Assembly (NCBI GenBank): GCA_021647205.1
Contig: JAKIVD010000028.1
Coordinates: forward strand, 1-47,778
DNA: 47,778 nt
Direction: 5' to 3'
DNA from: Bacteroidales bacterium
Lineage (GTDB): Bacteria > Bacteroidota > Bacteroidia > Bacteroidales > F082
Shown: in pieces, positions 18,081-26,428 of the stretch
Numbering within the stretch: position 1 is the stretch's first letter
How the letters are laid out: each line of letters begins with the position of its first letter
The notes under the pieces: model-generated
Told to the model about the DNA's origin: nothing
Database searches by the model: none
Seen by the model: the letters and a program-made list of their open reading frames with translations, nothing else
Position numbers and translations under genes: made by a program

Positions 18081-20009
18081 ATGAATAAAAATTCTATTCT
18101 CGGGTTTCTGCTCATTGCAGCCATCATGGTCGGCTATACGGTTTGGATGACGCCCTCGGCAGAAGAGATGGCACAAAAGCAACGGGTCCAGGATTCCATT
18201 GCAGCAGTCAACAAGCGCAGGCAATTTAAAGCAGATTCGATCAGGAAGCTGGAAACGAAAGCCGTTGCGCGGCAAATGGAACAGGCCGCCGAAACACCGC
18301 AACTTGTCGAAAGCGAAGTTTCTGCCAGCTATTCAGAACGAAAAAGCAGGTACGACGTTTTTGCCAACTCGGCGGTGGGAAGCGACAAAACCTATGTTCT
18401 TGAAAACGAACTGGTGAAAATTGAAATCGGCAGCCGGGGCGGTTTCATCAGGAATGTGGCCCTGAAAGATTACCAGACCTACGATTCCTTACCACTTACG
18501 CTGTTCAACCCTCAAACAACTGAGCTCGGTCTTTCGTTTTTTGTCAACAACCGGGCCATCAACACTTCGGGTTTTTATTTTCATCCGGCACGCACCGACA
18601 GTTCGGAAACCCACCTGATTGTGAATGCTGACAGACAGTTAATATTCAGTATGCGCCTTTACGCTGATGCCGGTGAAGGGGCTTTGGACAGGACCAGGTA
18701 CATCGAATACCTGTACACCCTGGAAAGCGATAATTACATGTTCGACCTTACGATTAATCTGGTCAACATGCAGCACATCATCTCTGCCAACACCAATTAT
18801 ATCGACCTGAACTGGTTTGCCGATTTGAGAAAACAGGAAAGGTCAGCAGACCAGTTTAGCGGGCTTCCGACAATTTACTATAAATATTACCAGGATGATG
18901 TTGAGTACATGGACGAAAATGACGACGAAATACAAGACATTAAAACCAAACTCAAATGGGTTTCGTTTAAACAGCGTTTCTTTTCCTCCACGCTTGTCGC
19001 GAAAAACAGTTTCGACAACGGAACATTAAAGGTTTTCACAAAGCAAAACCCGGCTTCCGACCGCTATCTGCGATCGATGCAGGCTCAGCTGGGCTTGCCC
19101 TACGACAAAAGCGAATCCATTGCCATTCCCCTCCAGTTCTATTTTGGCCCCAACCAGTTTTACGGATTAAAATCGTACAATATCGGACTGGAAGATCAAA
19201 TTCCGGTCGGCTGGGGAATATTTGGGTGGATCAACAAATTCATCGTTATTCCTGTATTTAACTGGCTGGGCAGTTACGGGTGGAATTACGGTATCGTCAT
19301 CCTGGTTCTGACGCTCATGCTGAAAACGGCACTCTTCCCCATTGCCTACAAAACTTATTTATCATCGGCGAAGATGCGGGTGCTGAAACCTGAAGTTGAC
19401 GAGCTTTCGAAAAAGTTTCCGAAAAAAGAAGATGCCCTGAAGAAGCAACAAGCTGTGATGGGCCTCTACAAAAAAGCCGGTGCAAACCCTGCCTCGGGTT
19501 GTGTGCCGATGCTTTTGCAAATGCCGATTTTGATTGCCATGTTCCGGTTTTTCCCGGCTTCCATCGAATTGCGCCAGCAATCTTTTCTGTGGGCCACCGA
19601 CCTTTCGAGCTACGATTCAATTATGAACCTGCCCTTTGACATCCCGTATTATGGAGACCACGTAAGCCTGTTTACCTTGCTGATGACCGTATCAACCATT
19701 ATGTACACCTACATGAACAACCAGATGATGGGCTCGCAAACACAACAAATGCCCGGAATGAAAACAATGATGTACCTGATGCCCATCATGTTCCTGGGCC
19801 TGTTCAATAATTATGCATCCGGATTGAGTTATTATTATTTTCTTGCCAACATCATCACCTTTGGCCAGATGTTTGCATTCCGCTACCTGATTGATGAGGA
19901 CAAACTGCGGGCAAAAATTGAAGCAAACAAGAAGAAACCGGCAAAAAAGAAATCTAATTTTCAAAAGCGGCTTGAAGAAGCTGCCAGGCAACGCAATGCA
20001 AAGCGCTAG
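18081..20009 (+). CDS. yidC: YidC membrane protein insertase
   Basis: 642 residues, the long Gram-negative form. The start (MNKNSILGFLLIAAIMVGYT) is the first membrane helix. A large periplasmic beta-supersandwich domain covers about 90-370. The conserved YidC/Oxa1 core of five helices follows (about 385-610), including NWLGSYGWNYGIVILVLTL, NPASGCVPMLLQMPILIAMF and YYFLANIITF. The C-terminal tail is basic (KKPAKKKSNFQKRL). It inserts proteins into the inner membrane alone or with SecYEG. It is essential in most bacteria, so it marks a core-genome anchor directly right of the acquired-looking R-M island. It overlaps the next gene by 14 nt. Confidence 0.97.
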   Translation: MNKNSILGFLLIAAIMVGYTVWMTPSAEEMAQKQRVQDSIAAVNKRRQFKADSIRKLETKAVARQMEQAAETPQLVESEVSASYSERKSRYDVFANSAVGSDKTYVLENELVKIEIGSRGGFIRNVALKDYQTYDSLPLTLFNPQTTELGLSFFVNNRAINTSGFYFHPARTDSSETHLIVNADRQLIFSMRLYADAGEGALDRTRYIEYLYTLESDNYMFDLTINLVNMQHIISANTNYIDLNWFADLRKQERSADQFSGLPTIYYKYYQDDVEYMDENDDEIQDIKTKLKWVSFKQRFFSSTLVAKNSFDNGTLKVFTKQNPASDRYLRSMQAQLGLPYDKSESIAIPLQFYFGPNQFYGLKSYNIGLEDQIPVGWGIFGWINKFIVIPVFNWLGSYGWNYGIVILVLTLMLKTALFPIAYKTYLSSAKMRVLKPEVDELSKKFPKKEDALKKQQAVMGLYKKAGANPASGCVPMLLQMPILIAMFRFFPASIELRQQSFLWATDLSSYDSIMNLPFDIPYYGDHVSLFTLLMTVSTIMYTYMNNQMMGSQTQQMPGMKTMMYLMPIMFLGLFNNYASGLSYYYFLANIITFGQMFAFRYLIDEDKLRAKIEANKKKPAKKKSNFQKRLEEAARQRNAKR

Positions 20010-22455
20010 CAACCCAAGTAAGAGGGGCTCACGAAGGTGCAACCCCCTTTTGAGAAGATTCTGTATTGTCTGGACAATCCTTTTGGGGGGACTGTTGCCT
20101 GTGCAATCACAAACCCTTTTTGTATTCGACCAACTGACCGGAAACCCAATCAGCGATGTTTATGTTTTTAATGATTCAAAAACAAAATCGGGGCTGACCA
20201 GCCAATTGGGGCTGGTTGACATCAGCAACTTCCCTGTTGATGAAAAAATCCACTTTCAGCATCCCGCCTACATCGACTTTGATCTTGACATCAGGGCCAT
20301 TGAGGGGATGCGTTTTAAAATCCCCCTGACGGAGAAACTGCATTATTTGGAAGAGGTGGTGGTTTCGGCCAACAAATGGGAAACCAACCTCAACGAAATT
20401 CCCAATAAAATTGAAATCATCAAAAGCAAGGACATTGTTTTTGAGAACCCGGCCACCGCTGCCGACATGCTGGCGTCGGGCAATGAGGTTTTTGTCCAGA
20501 AAAGCCAACTCGGCGGAGGAAGCCCGATGATCAGGGGGTTTGCCGCCAACAAGATTTTGTTTGTCCTTGATGGCGTCAGGATGAACAACGCCATCTACCG
20601 GAGCGGCAATGTGCACAATGTTTTGCAGGCCGATGTCAACAGCGTCGAGAGTGCCGAAGTCATTTTTGGCCCCGGCACCAATATTTACGGGAGCGATGCC
20701 CTCGGGGGCGTGGTGGACATCCACATCCTGAAACCCAAATTCGGAAAAAGCGATAAGTGGCATACAAAGGGGAACGGCCTGGCACGGTTTTCTACGGCGA
20801 GTGTTGAAAAAACACTTCATTTCGACCTGAATATCTCAAACAATAAATGGGCACTGCTCGCCATTGTTTCCTTCAGCGACTTCAACGACCTGAAGACGGG
20901 CACCAAACACAACGAATATGCACAACGGCCGGAATATGTGGAGTCAGTCAACGGAATGGATTCCATCGTGAAAAACAGCAAGCCCGATGTCCAGAAGTTT
21001 TCGGGCTATTCGCAATTGAATTTTGTGTCGAAGGTCAGCAACAAATTTAGCGAAACTGCCGACTGGACACTTTCTTTTTATTTGAGCAAAACAACCGATG
21101 TGCCACGTTACGACCGCCTTATCCAGTACAAAAATGAAAAGCTGAAATATGCCCAATGGTATTACGGCCCACAACAATGGCTGATGAACAGCTTAAAGAT
21201 CAACCTGAAAGGCAGGACCAAAATATACAACCACGCGGTTTTTACACTGGCTTACCAAAACATCAAAGAAGGCCGCAACGACCGTAAATACAGGAACGAC
21301 TGGCTGAGAAAGCGGAATGAGCTGGTGAACATATTCTCGCTCAACCTGGACTTTGACAAAACACTCCCGAAGAGCAGCACCATCTTTTACGGCATCGAAC
21401 TGGTCCACAACGACGTACAATCAACCGGCGAAGAGCAAAACAGGCTTAGCGGTGAAACGGCAAATATTTCGAGCCGTTATCCTGACGGGGGCAACCGGTA
21501 TTTTACTGCCGGCGCTTATTTCAGTTACAAAAAGAATTTCCAGCGGAGCCCGATGACATTCTTAACAGGGCTCCGCTATTCGTTCACGGGCCTGAACAGC
21601 CGGTTTACCGACACCTCATTTTACAAATTGCCTTACAATGAAATAAAGCTTAACAACAGTGCGGTTACCGGAAATGCAGGTTTGGTGTACCATCCCGGCA
21701 CTTTACAACTAAGCCTCAATTTCTCATCGGGTTTCCGCGCACCCAACCTCGATGATGTGGCCAAAATATTTGACTCGGAACCCGGCAATGTGGTCGTTCC
21801 CAACGAAAACCTCAAACCCGAATATTTGTACAACAGTGATTTGGGCTTCAGCTACCGTTTTAAACAAGGCGCGAAAGTGCAGGTCAACCTTTTTTACTCT
21901 TACCTGAAAGATGCCATGGTCAGGCGCGATTTCCAGGTTGACGGGCAGGATTCCATACTTTACGATGGCGAGATGAGCAAGGTACAGGCCGTTGTCAATG
22001 CCAGTTTTGCCCGGATTTACGGCCTCAGTTTTCTTTTCGACCTCCAATTGGCCAGCAGCCTGAAATTCACCACAACGCTGACCTATCTGAAAGGTACCGA
22101 CGACCAGGGTTTTGCCCTCAGGCACGCTCCGCCACTTTACGGGAGCTCGGCCCTGGTTTTTGAGAAATACGCTTTTAAGCTGGCCCTTTCGGCAAATTAC
22201 AATGCCGAAGTCGCTTTTAAAAACCTGGCCCCTACCGAACGCGACAAATCGTACCTGTATGCAAGCGACGACAATGGAAACCCGTATGCTCCGGCCTGGT
22301 GGACGCTGAACCTGAAAGGAAGTTATGCTTTCAGCAATAAATTCATGGCTACTTTCGGCATCGAAAATATACTCGACTACCGTTACCGCCCCTATTCTTC
22401 AGGAATAACGGCAAACGGGCGGAATTTCATCGTGGCATTCAGGTATTCGTTTTAA
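19996..22455 (+). CDS. TonB-dependent outer-membrane receptor (haem/haemoglobin-receptor-like)
   Basis: 819 residues from ATG 19996, the first start that gives a usable signal sequence (CIVWTILLGGLLPVQSQ at about 23-39). A short carboxypeptidase-like/beta-sandwich domain follows (about 40-110), then the plug domain (about 120-240, with GGGSPMIRGFAANKILFVLD and VIFGPGTNIYGSDALGGVV) and a 22-strand barrel ending in aromatic-rich VAFRYSF. The plug and barrel resemble haemoglobin/haem receptors, and the next gene encodes a truncated haemoglobin; iron or haem uptake is inferred and no haem-binding residues were verified. The start lies inside the yidC 3' end (14-nt overlap), so the two are read together although their functions differ. 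Confidence 0.9.
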   Translation: MQSASNPSKRGSRRCNPLLRRFCIVWTILLGGLLPVQSQTLFVFDQLTGNPISDVYVFNDSKTKSGLTSQLGLVDISNFPVDEKIHFQHPAYIDFDLDIRAIEGMRFKIPLTEKLHYLEEVVVSANKWETNLNEIPNKIEIIKSKDIVFENPATAADMLASGNEVFVQKSQLGGGSPMIRGFAANKILFVLDGVRMNNAIYRSGNVHNVLQADVNSVESAEVIFGPGTNIYGSDALGGVVDIHILKPKFGKSDKWHTKGNGLARFSTASVEKTLHFDLNISNNKWALLAIVSFSDFNDLKTGTKHNEYAQRPEYVESVNGMDSIVKNSKPDVQKFSGYSQLNFVSKVSNKFSETADWTLSFYLSKTTDVPRYDRLIQYKNEKLKYAQWYYGPQQWLMNSLKINLKGRTKIYNHAVFTLAYQNIKEGRNDRKYRNDWLRKRNELVNIFSLNLDFDKTLPKSSTIFYGIELVHNDVQSTGEEQNRLSGETANISSRYPDGGNRYFTAGAYFSYKKNFQRSPMTFLTGLRYSFTGLNSRFTDTSFYKLPYNEIKLNNSAVTGNAGLVYHPGTLQLSLNFSSGFRAPNLDDVAKIFDSEPGNVVVPNENLKPEYLYNSDLGFSYRFKQGAKVQVNLFYSYLKDAMVRRDFQVDGQDSILYDGEMSKVQAVVNASFARIYGLSFLFDLQLASSLKFTTTLTYLKGTDDQGFALRHAPPLYGSSALVFEKYAFKLALSANYNAEVAFKNLAPTERDKSYLYASDDNGNPYAPAWWTLNLKGSYAFSNKFMATFGIENILDYRYRPYSSGITANGRNFIVAFRYSF

Positions 22456-22498
22456 ACCTGGCAGGGCCTTCCGGAATCTGGCGCAAATCTTTTAATAA

Positions 22499-22876
22499 AT
22501 GACACAAACTATGCAAATCAGCAAATACAGCCTCATCGGCGATGAAAACATAAAAAAACTCGTTCATGATTTTTATCTGGAAATCAGGAAGGACGAATTG
22601 CTCTTGCCCATGTACAATAACGACCTTGAAGGTGCGGAGCAGCGCCTTTATTTATTCATGGCCCAATACCTTGGCGGCCCGGCCCTTTACAACGAAAAAA
22701 GGGGGCACCCCAGACTGAAAAAGCGCCACGCCCCGTTCCGTGTTGATGAAGAAGCAAAAAAACACTGGCTGGAAAATATGCGGACCGCACTTGATAAGTC
22801 CGCGATTCCAGCGGTACACAAAGATTATTTATGGGACTACTTTCAGCAAACCGGCGAGTTCTTGAAAAATGCCTGA
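22499..22876 (+). CDS. Group II truncated haemoglobin (GlbO-like)
   Basis: 125 residues. It matches mycobacterial GlbO at the key positions: B10 Tyr26 (DFYLEI), CD1 Tyr39 (PMYNNDLEGAEQRL), the block YLGGPALYNEKRGHPRLKKR, the proximal His77 and the G8 Trp90 (HWLENM). These proteins bind O2 and NO and are linked to oxygen supply or to detoxifying reactive nitrogen species. The gene is 43 nt after the receptor stop with no promoter box between, so it is probably in the same operon. An internal ATG (22511) would remove only four residues. Confidence 0.92.
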   Translation: MTQTMQISKYSLIGDENIKKLVHDFYLEIRKDELLLPMYNNDLEGAEQRLYLFMAQYLGGPALYNEKRGHPRLKKRHAPFRVDEEAKKHWLENMRTALDKSAIPAVHKDYLWDYFQQTGEFLKNA

Positions 22877-22958
22877 AGACTGTCAAGCCTCCTGCAGCAG
22901 GATGACTGTTGAACTGCAAAATTATATCCGGTCAACGCCTTTTGTTGTCCGAAAAGTT

Positions 22959-22966
22959 TAATTTTG
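22959..22966 (+). promoter_or_regulatory. TAnnTTTG -7 promoter box for the metal exporter gene
   Basis: TAATTTTG ends 21 nt before ATG 22988. A TTTGTTG at 22941-22947 could supply the -33 element. Confidence 0.5.
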
Positions 22967-22987
22967 AATTAGGTTCAATTATAAAAA

Positions 22988-24058
22988 ATGGAAATTCTTT
23001 CAATTGTAAAACAAAGCCTTGTCATCACGCTTTTTGTTTTGTCGATGATGCTGCTCATCGACTACCTGAACGTGCTTTCAAAAGGCATGTGGAGCAAAGG
23101 GCTCCAAAGCAGTCCGTGGAAACAAGTAGTTGTAGGGGCTTTGCTTGGTGTTATTCCGGGCTGCCTCGGTGCTTACACCGCTGTTTCGCTTTACGTACAT
23201 AACATCTTCGGGCTGGGTGCATTAACAGCAGCCATGATTGCCACTTCGGGCGATGAAGCCTTTCTGATGTTTTCCGTTATTCCTGAAAAAGCACTCATCC
23301 TGCACCTTATCTTGTTTTCCATTGCCTTGTTTTCCGGATTTCTGGTCAACGCCTTTTTCCGAAACAAAACTGTCAGGCACCCGCACAAGCATTTTGACCT
23401 TCACGAAAATGAGGCGGAATGTATTTGTTTCGACCGGAAAAACCTGCTGAAACAACTGCGCAGTATTTCAAAAGTCCGTGCTGTCGTTTTGGGCACGCTG
23501 ACAATCTCCATCGGCTTCATTGCTGCCAACCTGGGGCATACCGAGCATGAGATGAACAGCCTTATCCCCGATACTGCCCTGCTCGAACACGCCCACCCGG
23601 CCTGGATTACCATTACCTTTCTGGTTGTTTTGTCAGTTTCATTATTTATTGCCTTGTCGGTGAACGATCATTTTCTTGAAGAGCATTTGTGGAAACACAT
23701 TGTAAAAAAACATTTTCTCAGAATCTTGCTCTGGACTTTTTTCACACTGTTGGTGGTTCATTTCCTCGACCGTTACTTTAATCTTGAAGACCTGATTGGA
23801 AAAAACCTGTTGGTGGTCTTGTTGATAGCGGTGTTCATCGGCATAGTCCCTGAGTCGGGGCCTCATTTTATATTTGTCATTTTATTTGCTTCGGGCAGTT
23901 TGCCGTTCAGCATCTTACTGGCAAACTCCATTGTCCAGGACGGGCATGGCAGCCTTCCCCTGCTTGCTGAATCAAGAAAAGGGTTTATCATGGTCAAAAC
24001 CATTAACCTCGCTGTAGGCTTTTTGCTGGGAGCTGCAGGGCTGGCAATGGGGGTTTGA
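22988..24058 (+). CDS. Putative 10-TM heavy-metal/manganese exporter (ArsP_2-like family)
   Basis: 356 residues with about 10 predicted membrane helices. Characteristic blocks occur in two related halves: GVIPGCLGAYTAVSLY and TSGDEAFLMF in the first, VPESGPHFIFVILFASG and QDGHGSLPLLAESRKGF in the second. A His-rich cytoplasmic or periplasmic loop (RHPHKHFDLHENEAE, about 127-141) sits between them. The family is annotated as a putative manganese or heavy-metal exporter; the metal is not established. It has its own promoter box and follows the haemoglobin gene, so a link to iron or metal balance is possible but unproven. Confidence 0.82.
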   Translation: MEILSIVKQSLVITLFVLSMMLLIDYLNVLSKGMWSKGLQSSPWKQVVVGALLGVIPGCLGAYTAVSLYVHNIFGLGALTAAMIATSGDEAFLMFSVIPEKALILHLILFSIALFSGFLVNAFFRNKTVRHPHKHFDLHENEAECICFDRKNLLKQLRSISKVRAVVLGTLTISIGFIAANLGHTEHEMNSLIPDTALLEHAHPAWITITFLVVLSVSLFIALSVNDHFLEEHLWKHIVKKHFLRILLWTFFTLLVVHFLDRYFNLEDLIGKNLLVVLLIAVFIGIVPESGPHFIFVILFASGSLPFSILLANSIVQDGHGSLPLLAESRKGFIMVKTINLAVGFLLGAAGLAMGV

Positions 24059-24142
24059 TGGATGGTCGATTGGCAGCACGGCTTTTTTGCCGCTAAAACC
24101 AACTTTCAAGCTGATAACTTTAAACTTTGAACTTAAATTCCC

Positions 24143-24150
24143 TACATTTG
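24143..24150 (+). promoter_or_regulatory. TAnnTTTG -7 promoter box for cysH
   Basis: TACATTTG ends 21 nt before ATG 24172. TTTG at 24126-24129 may be the -33 element. The in-frame TTG at 24127 falls inside the promoter, which supports ATG 24172 as start. Confidence 0.55.
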
Positions 24151-24171
24151 CCATGCAAAACTATCCTTCGG

Positions 24172-24879
24172 ATGATTGACCCAAAAACCATTGAAAGCTG
24201 GAACGGTTTGTTTGAGAACCAGTCCCCGGAAACAGTACTGCGTTTTTTTCTGCACCACTTCGAAGGCAGAATAGCATTGGCTTCGAGCATGGGCCCTGAA
24301 GACCAGGTGCTGACACAGATGACAACCGCTGTTGACCCGAAGACGGAAATCTTCACCCTTGACACAGGACGGCTCTTCCAGGAAACTTATGACCTCATTG
24401 ACCGGACCTCGAAAAAGTACAAAACCCGGATCAGGGTACTCTTTCCGGAAACAAAAGAAGTGGAAGAAATGGTCAGTTCCAAAGGAATCAACTTGTTTTT
24501 TGACAGTGTGGGGAACAGAAAGCTGTGCTGTTCCGTTAGAAAACTAAAACCGCTTGCCCGTGCGCTTGAAGGATTTGATGCCTGGATAACCGGTTTGCGG
24601 AAAGAACAATCGGTTACACGGAACCACCTCAACATTGTTGAATGGGATGATGCCAACGGACTGCTAAAGATCAACCCGCTTATCAACTGGACTGAACAGG
24701 GGGTGTGGGATTACATCGAACTGAAGAATATTCCCTACAGCCCTTTACACCAAAAAGGATTTTCAAGCATTGGCTGCCAGCCCTGCACACGGGCCATCGA
24801 AAAAGAGGAAGACGTGCGTGCCGGACGCTGGTGGTGGGAAAACCCGGAAACGAAAGAGTGCGGGCTGCACCAGAAATAG
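24172..24879 (+). CDS. cysH: Assimilatory APS reductase (thioredoxin-dependent, 4Fe-4S)
   Basis: 235 residues. It has the PP-loop-type region (ALASSMGPEDQVL, TLDTGRLFQETYDL) and the four cluster cysteines of the APS-reducing subtype: C119-C120 (RKLCCSVRK) and C202-x-x-C205 (GCQPCTR). The catalytic cysteine C230 is in the C-terminal KECGLHQK. Enzymes with these cysteines reduce adenylylsulfate to sulfite with thioredoxin; PAPS-specific forms lack the cluster. No cysDN, sir or cysK gene is in the window, so it is expressed alone from its own promoter. E. coli CysH has 244 residues, so the ATG 24172 start gives the expected size. Confidence 0.94.
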   Translation: MIDPKTIESWNGLFENQSPETVLRFFLHHFEGRIALASSMGPEDQVLTQMTTAVDPKTEIFTLDTGRLFQETYDLIDRTSKKYKTRIRVLFPETKEVEEMVSSKGINLFFDSVGNRKLCCSVRKLKPLARALEGFDAWITGLRKEQSVTRNHLNIVEWDDANGLLKINPLINWTEQGVWDYIELKNIPYSPLHQKGFSSIGCQPCTRAIEKEEDVRAGRWWWENPETKECGLHQK

Positions 24880-25024
24880 CGCCTTATTTACCAGCGGTTT
24901 ACAAAACCAACAACACTTTAGTTTCTTTTTTCAAAACAACCTGTAATTAAAGACGAAGTGCTTTTATTTACTCGTGAAGTAGCTCCAGAATTATGCTTTG
25001 AACTTTAAACCCTCCTTCTCCCCC

Positions 25025-26320
25025 ATGCACCGCGAGATTCTCCGTCTTTCCATCCCCAACATCATCACCAACATTACCGTTCCCCTGCTCGGTTTGGTTG
25101 ACCTTGCCATGATGGGCCACCTGGGCAATCCCGTTTTTATCGGCGCCATCGCTTTGGGCAGTACAATTTTTAACATTATTTATTCCGGTTTTGCCTTCCT
25201 GCGCATGGGAACCAGCGGATTCACAGCCCAGGCTTTTGGCGCCCGGCAAAAAGAAGAAATCAGCCTGATCCTGTACCGCTCGCTAAGTGTGGGACTCGTG
25301 CTGGCACTGCTACTGCTACTTCTTCAATATCCCATCCAATGGCTTGCTTTTCAAATCCTCGGTGGCAGCCCCGAAGTCACCGTCCTTGCCCGCGAATACT
25401 TTTTTATCCGCATTCTTGCAGCCCCTGCCACCCTGGCGCTCTACGCCCTGTTCGGATGGTTCCTGGGATTGCAAAATGCAAAAATCCCCATGCTGCTCGC
25501 CATCGCGATAAACCTCGTAAATATTACGCTGAATTTTGTTTTCATTTTCGGTTTCGGCATGAAATCGGACGGGGTGGCGCTGGCCAGTGTTTTGGCACAG
25601 TACAGCGGCTTGCTCCTTGCTGTCATTTTACTTTTCAGCAAATACAAAGGCTACATCAAAAAACTTCGGCTTGCCGTCGTGTTCCAGATCGAAGCCCTGA
25701 AAAAATTCTTTGCAGTGAATGCCGATATTTTTATTCGCACCTTGCTGCTACTGCTGGTACTGGCCTTTTTTACCAGCAAATCGGCCGAAATGGGTGATGA
25801 CATCCTTGCCGTGAACAGCCTGCTGTTTCAGTTCTTTTTCATCTTTTCTTATTTTGCTGACGGATTCGCTTTTGCCGGGGAAGCCCTGGCGGGAAAAGCC
25901 AAAGGCGCCGGCGACGGTAAATTATTGCGCGAAACGGTAAAACATCTTTTTCACTGGGGATGGGGCGCTGCCGTTGTTTTTCTTTTACTTTTTATGCTTG
26001 GTTTCAATCCTGTCCTGCACGTTTTGACAAATAACAAGCAGTTAGTTTTGTTGGCGCAAGCATACAAATACTGGGTCATTCTTTTGCCCCTGACCAGTTT
26101 TGCGGCATTTATCTGGGACGGAATTTACATCGGGGTAACCGCCTCCAAAGCCATGCGCAACAGCATGATTATAGCTGCTTTTCTTTTGTTTCTTCCGGCC
26201 TACTACCTCAGCCTTCCCCTGATTGGCGGCCACAGCCTGTGGCTCGCCCTGCACTTTTTTATGATCAGCCGCGGGGTTTTGATGTGGTGGCTGAGGAAAA
26301 AGGCGGTTTATTTCGACTAA
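25025..26320 (+). CDS. MATE-family efflux transporter
   Basis: 431 residues and 12 predicted membrane helices in two six-helix bundles. The family hallmarks are IPNIITNITVPLLGLVDLAM near the N-terminus and GTSGFTAQAFGARQ at about 69-82, with the related GFAFAGEALAGKAKGAG in the second half. MATE proteins expel cationic drugs or metabolites in exchange for Na+ or H+; this one looks closest to the DinF branch. The in-frame TTG at 24998 would add nine residues of unlikely sequence, so ATG 25025 (MHREILRLSIPNI) is taken. The upstream TATGCTTTG is one base too long for a perfect -7 box. No regulator is adjacent. Confidence 0.92.
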   Translation: MHREILRLSIPNIITNITVPLLGLVDLAMMGHLGNPVFIGAIALGSTIFNIIYSGFAFLRMGTSGFTAQAFGARQKEEISLILYRSLSVGLVLALLLLLLQYPIQWLAFQILGGSPEVTVLAREYFFIRILAAPATLALYALFGWFLGLQNAKIPMLLAIAINLVNITLNFVFIFGFGMKSDGVALASVLAQYSGLLLAVILLFSKYKGYIKKLRLAVVFQIEALKKFFAVNADIFIRTLLLLLVLAFFTSKSAEMGDDILAVNSLLFQFFFIFSYFADGFAFAGEALAGKAKGAGDGKLLRETVKHLFHWGWGAAVVFLLLFMLGFNPVLHVLTNNKQLVLLAQAYKYWVILLPLTSFAAFIWDGIYIGVTASKAMRNSMIIAAFLLFLPAYYLSLPLIGGHSLWLALHFFMISRGVLMWWLRKKAVYFD

Positions 26321-26381
26321 ATTCTATTGTATTGATTACGAACGAAATAAAAGTCTGTACCCCGCAGAACACCATTTTCCT

Positions 26382-26389
26382 TACTTTTG
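26382..26389 (+). promoter_or_regulatory. TAnnTTTG -7 promoter box for the TPR/HTH regulator gene
   Basis: TACTTTTG ends 39 nt before ATG 26429. An in-frame TTG inside the box (26387) would extend the protein by 14 residues and is rejected for that reason. Confidence 0.5.
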
Positions 26390-26428
26390 CATTCTCAATT
26401 CCTCTATTTAACTGAATTCCTGCTAACG

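Noticed and set aside
24079-24092. Terminator CGGC-TTTTTT-GCCG after the metal exporter gene
   Set aside because: The stem is only 4 bp, and the T run is in the loop, not after the stem.
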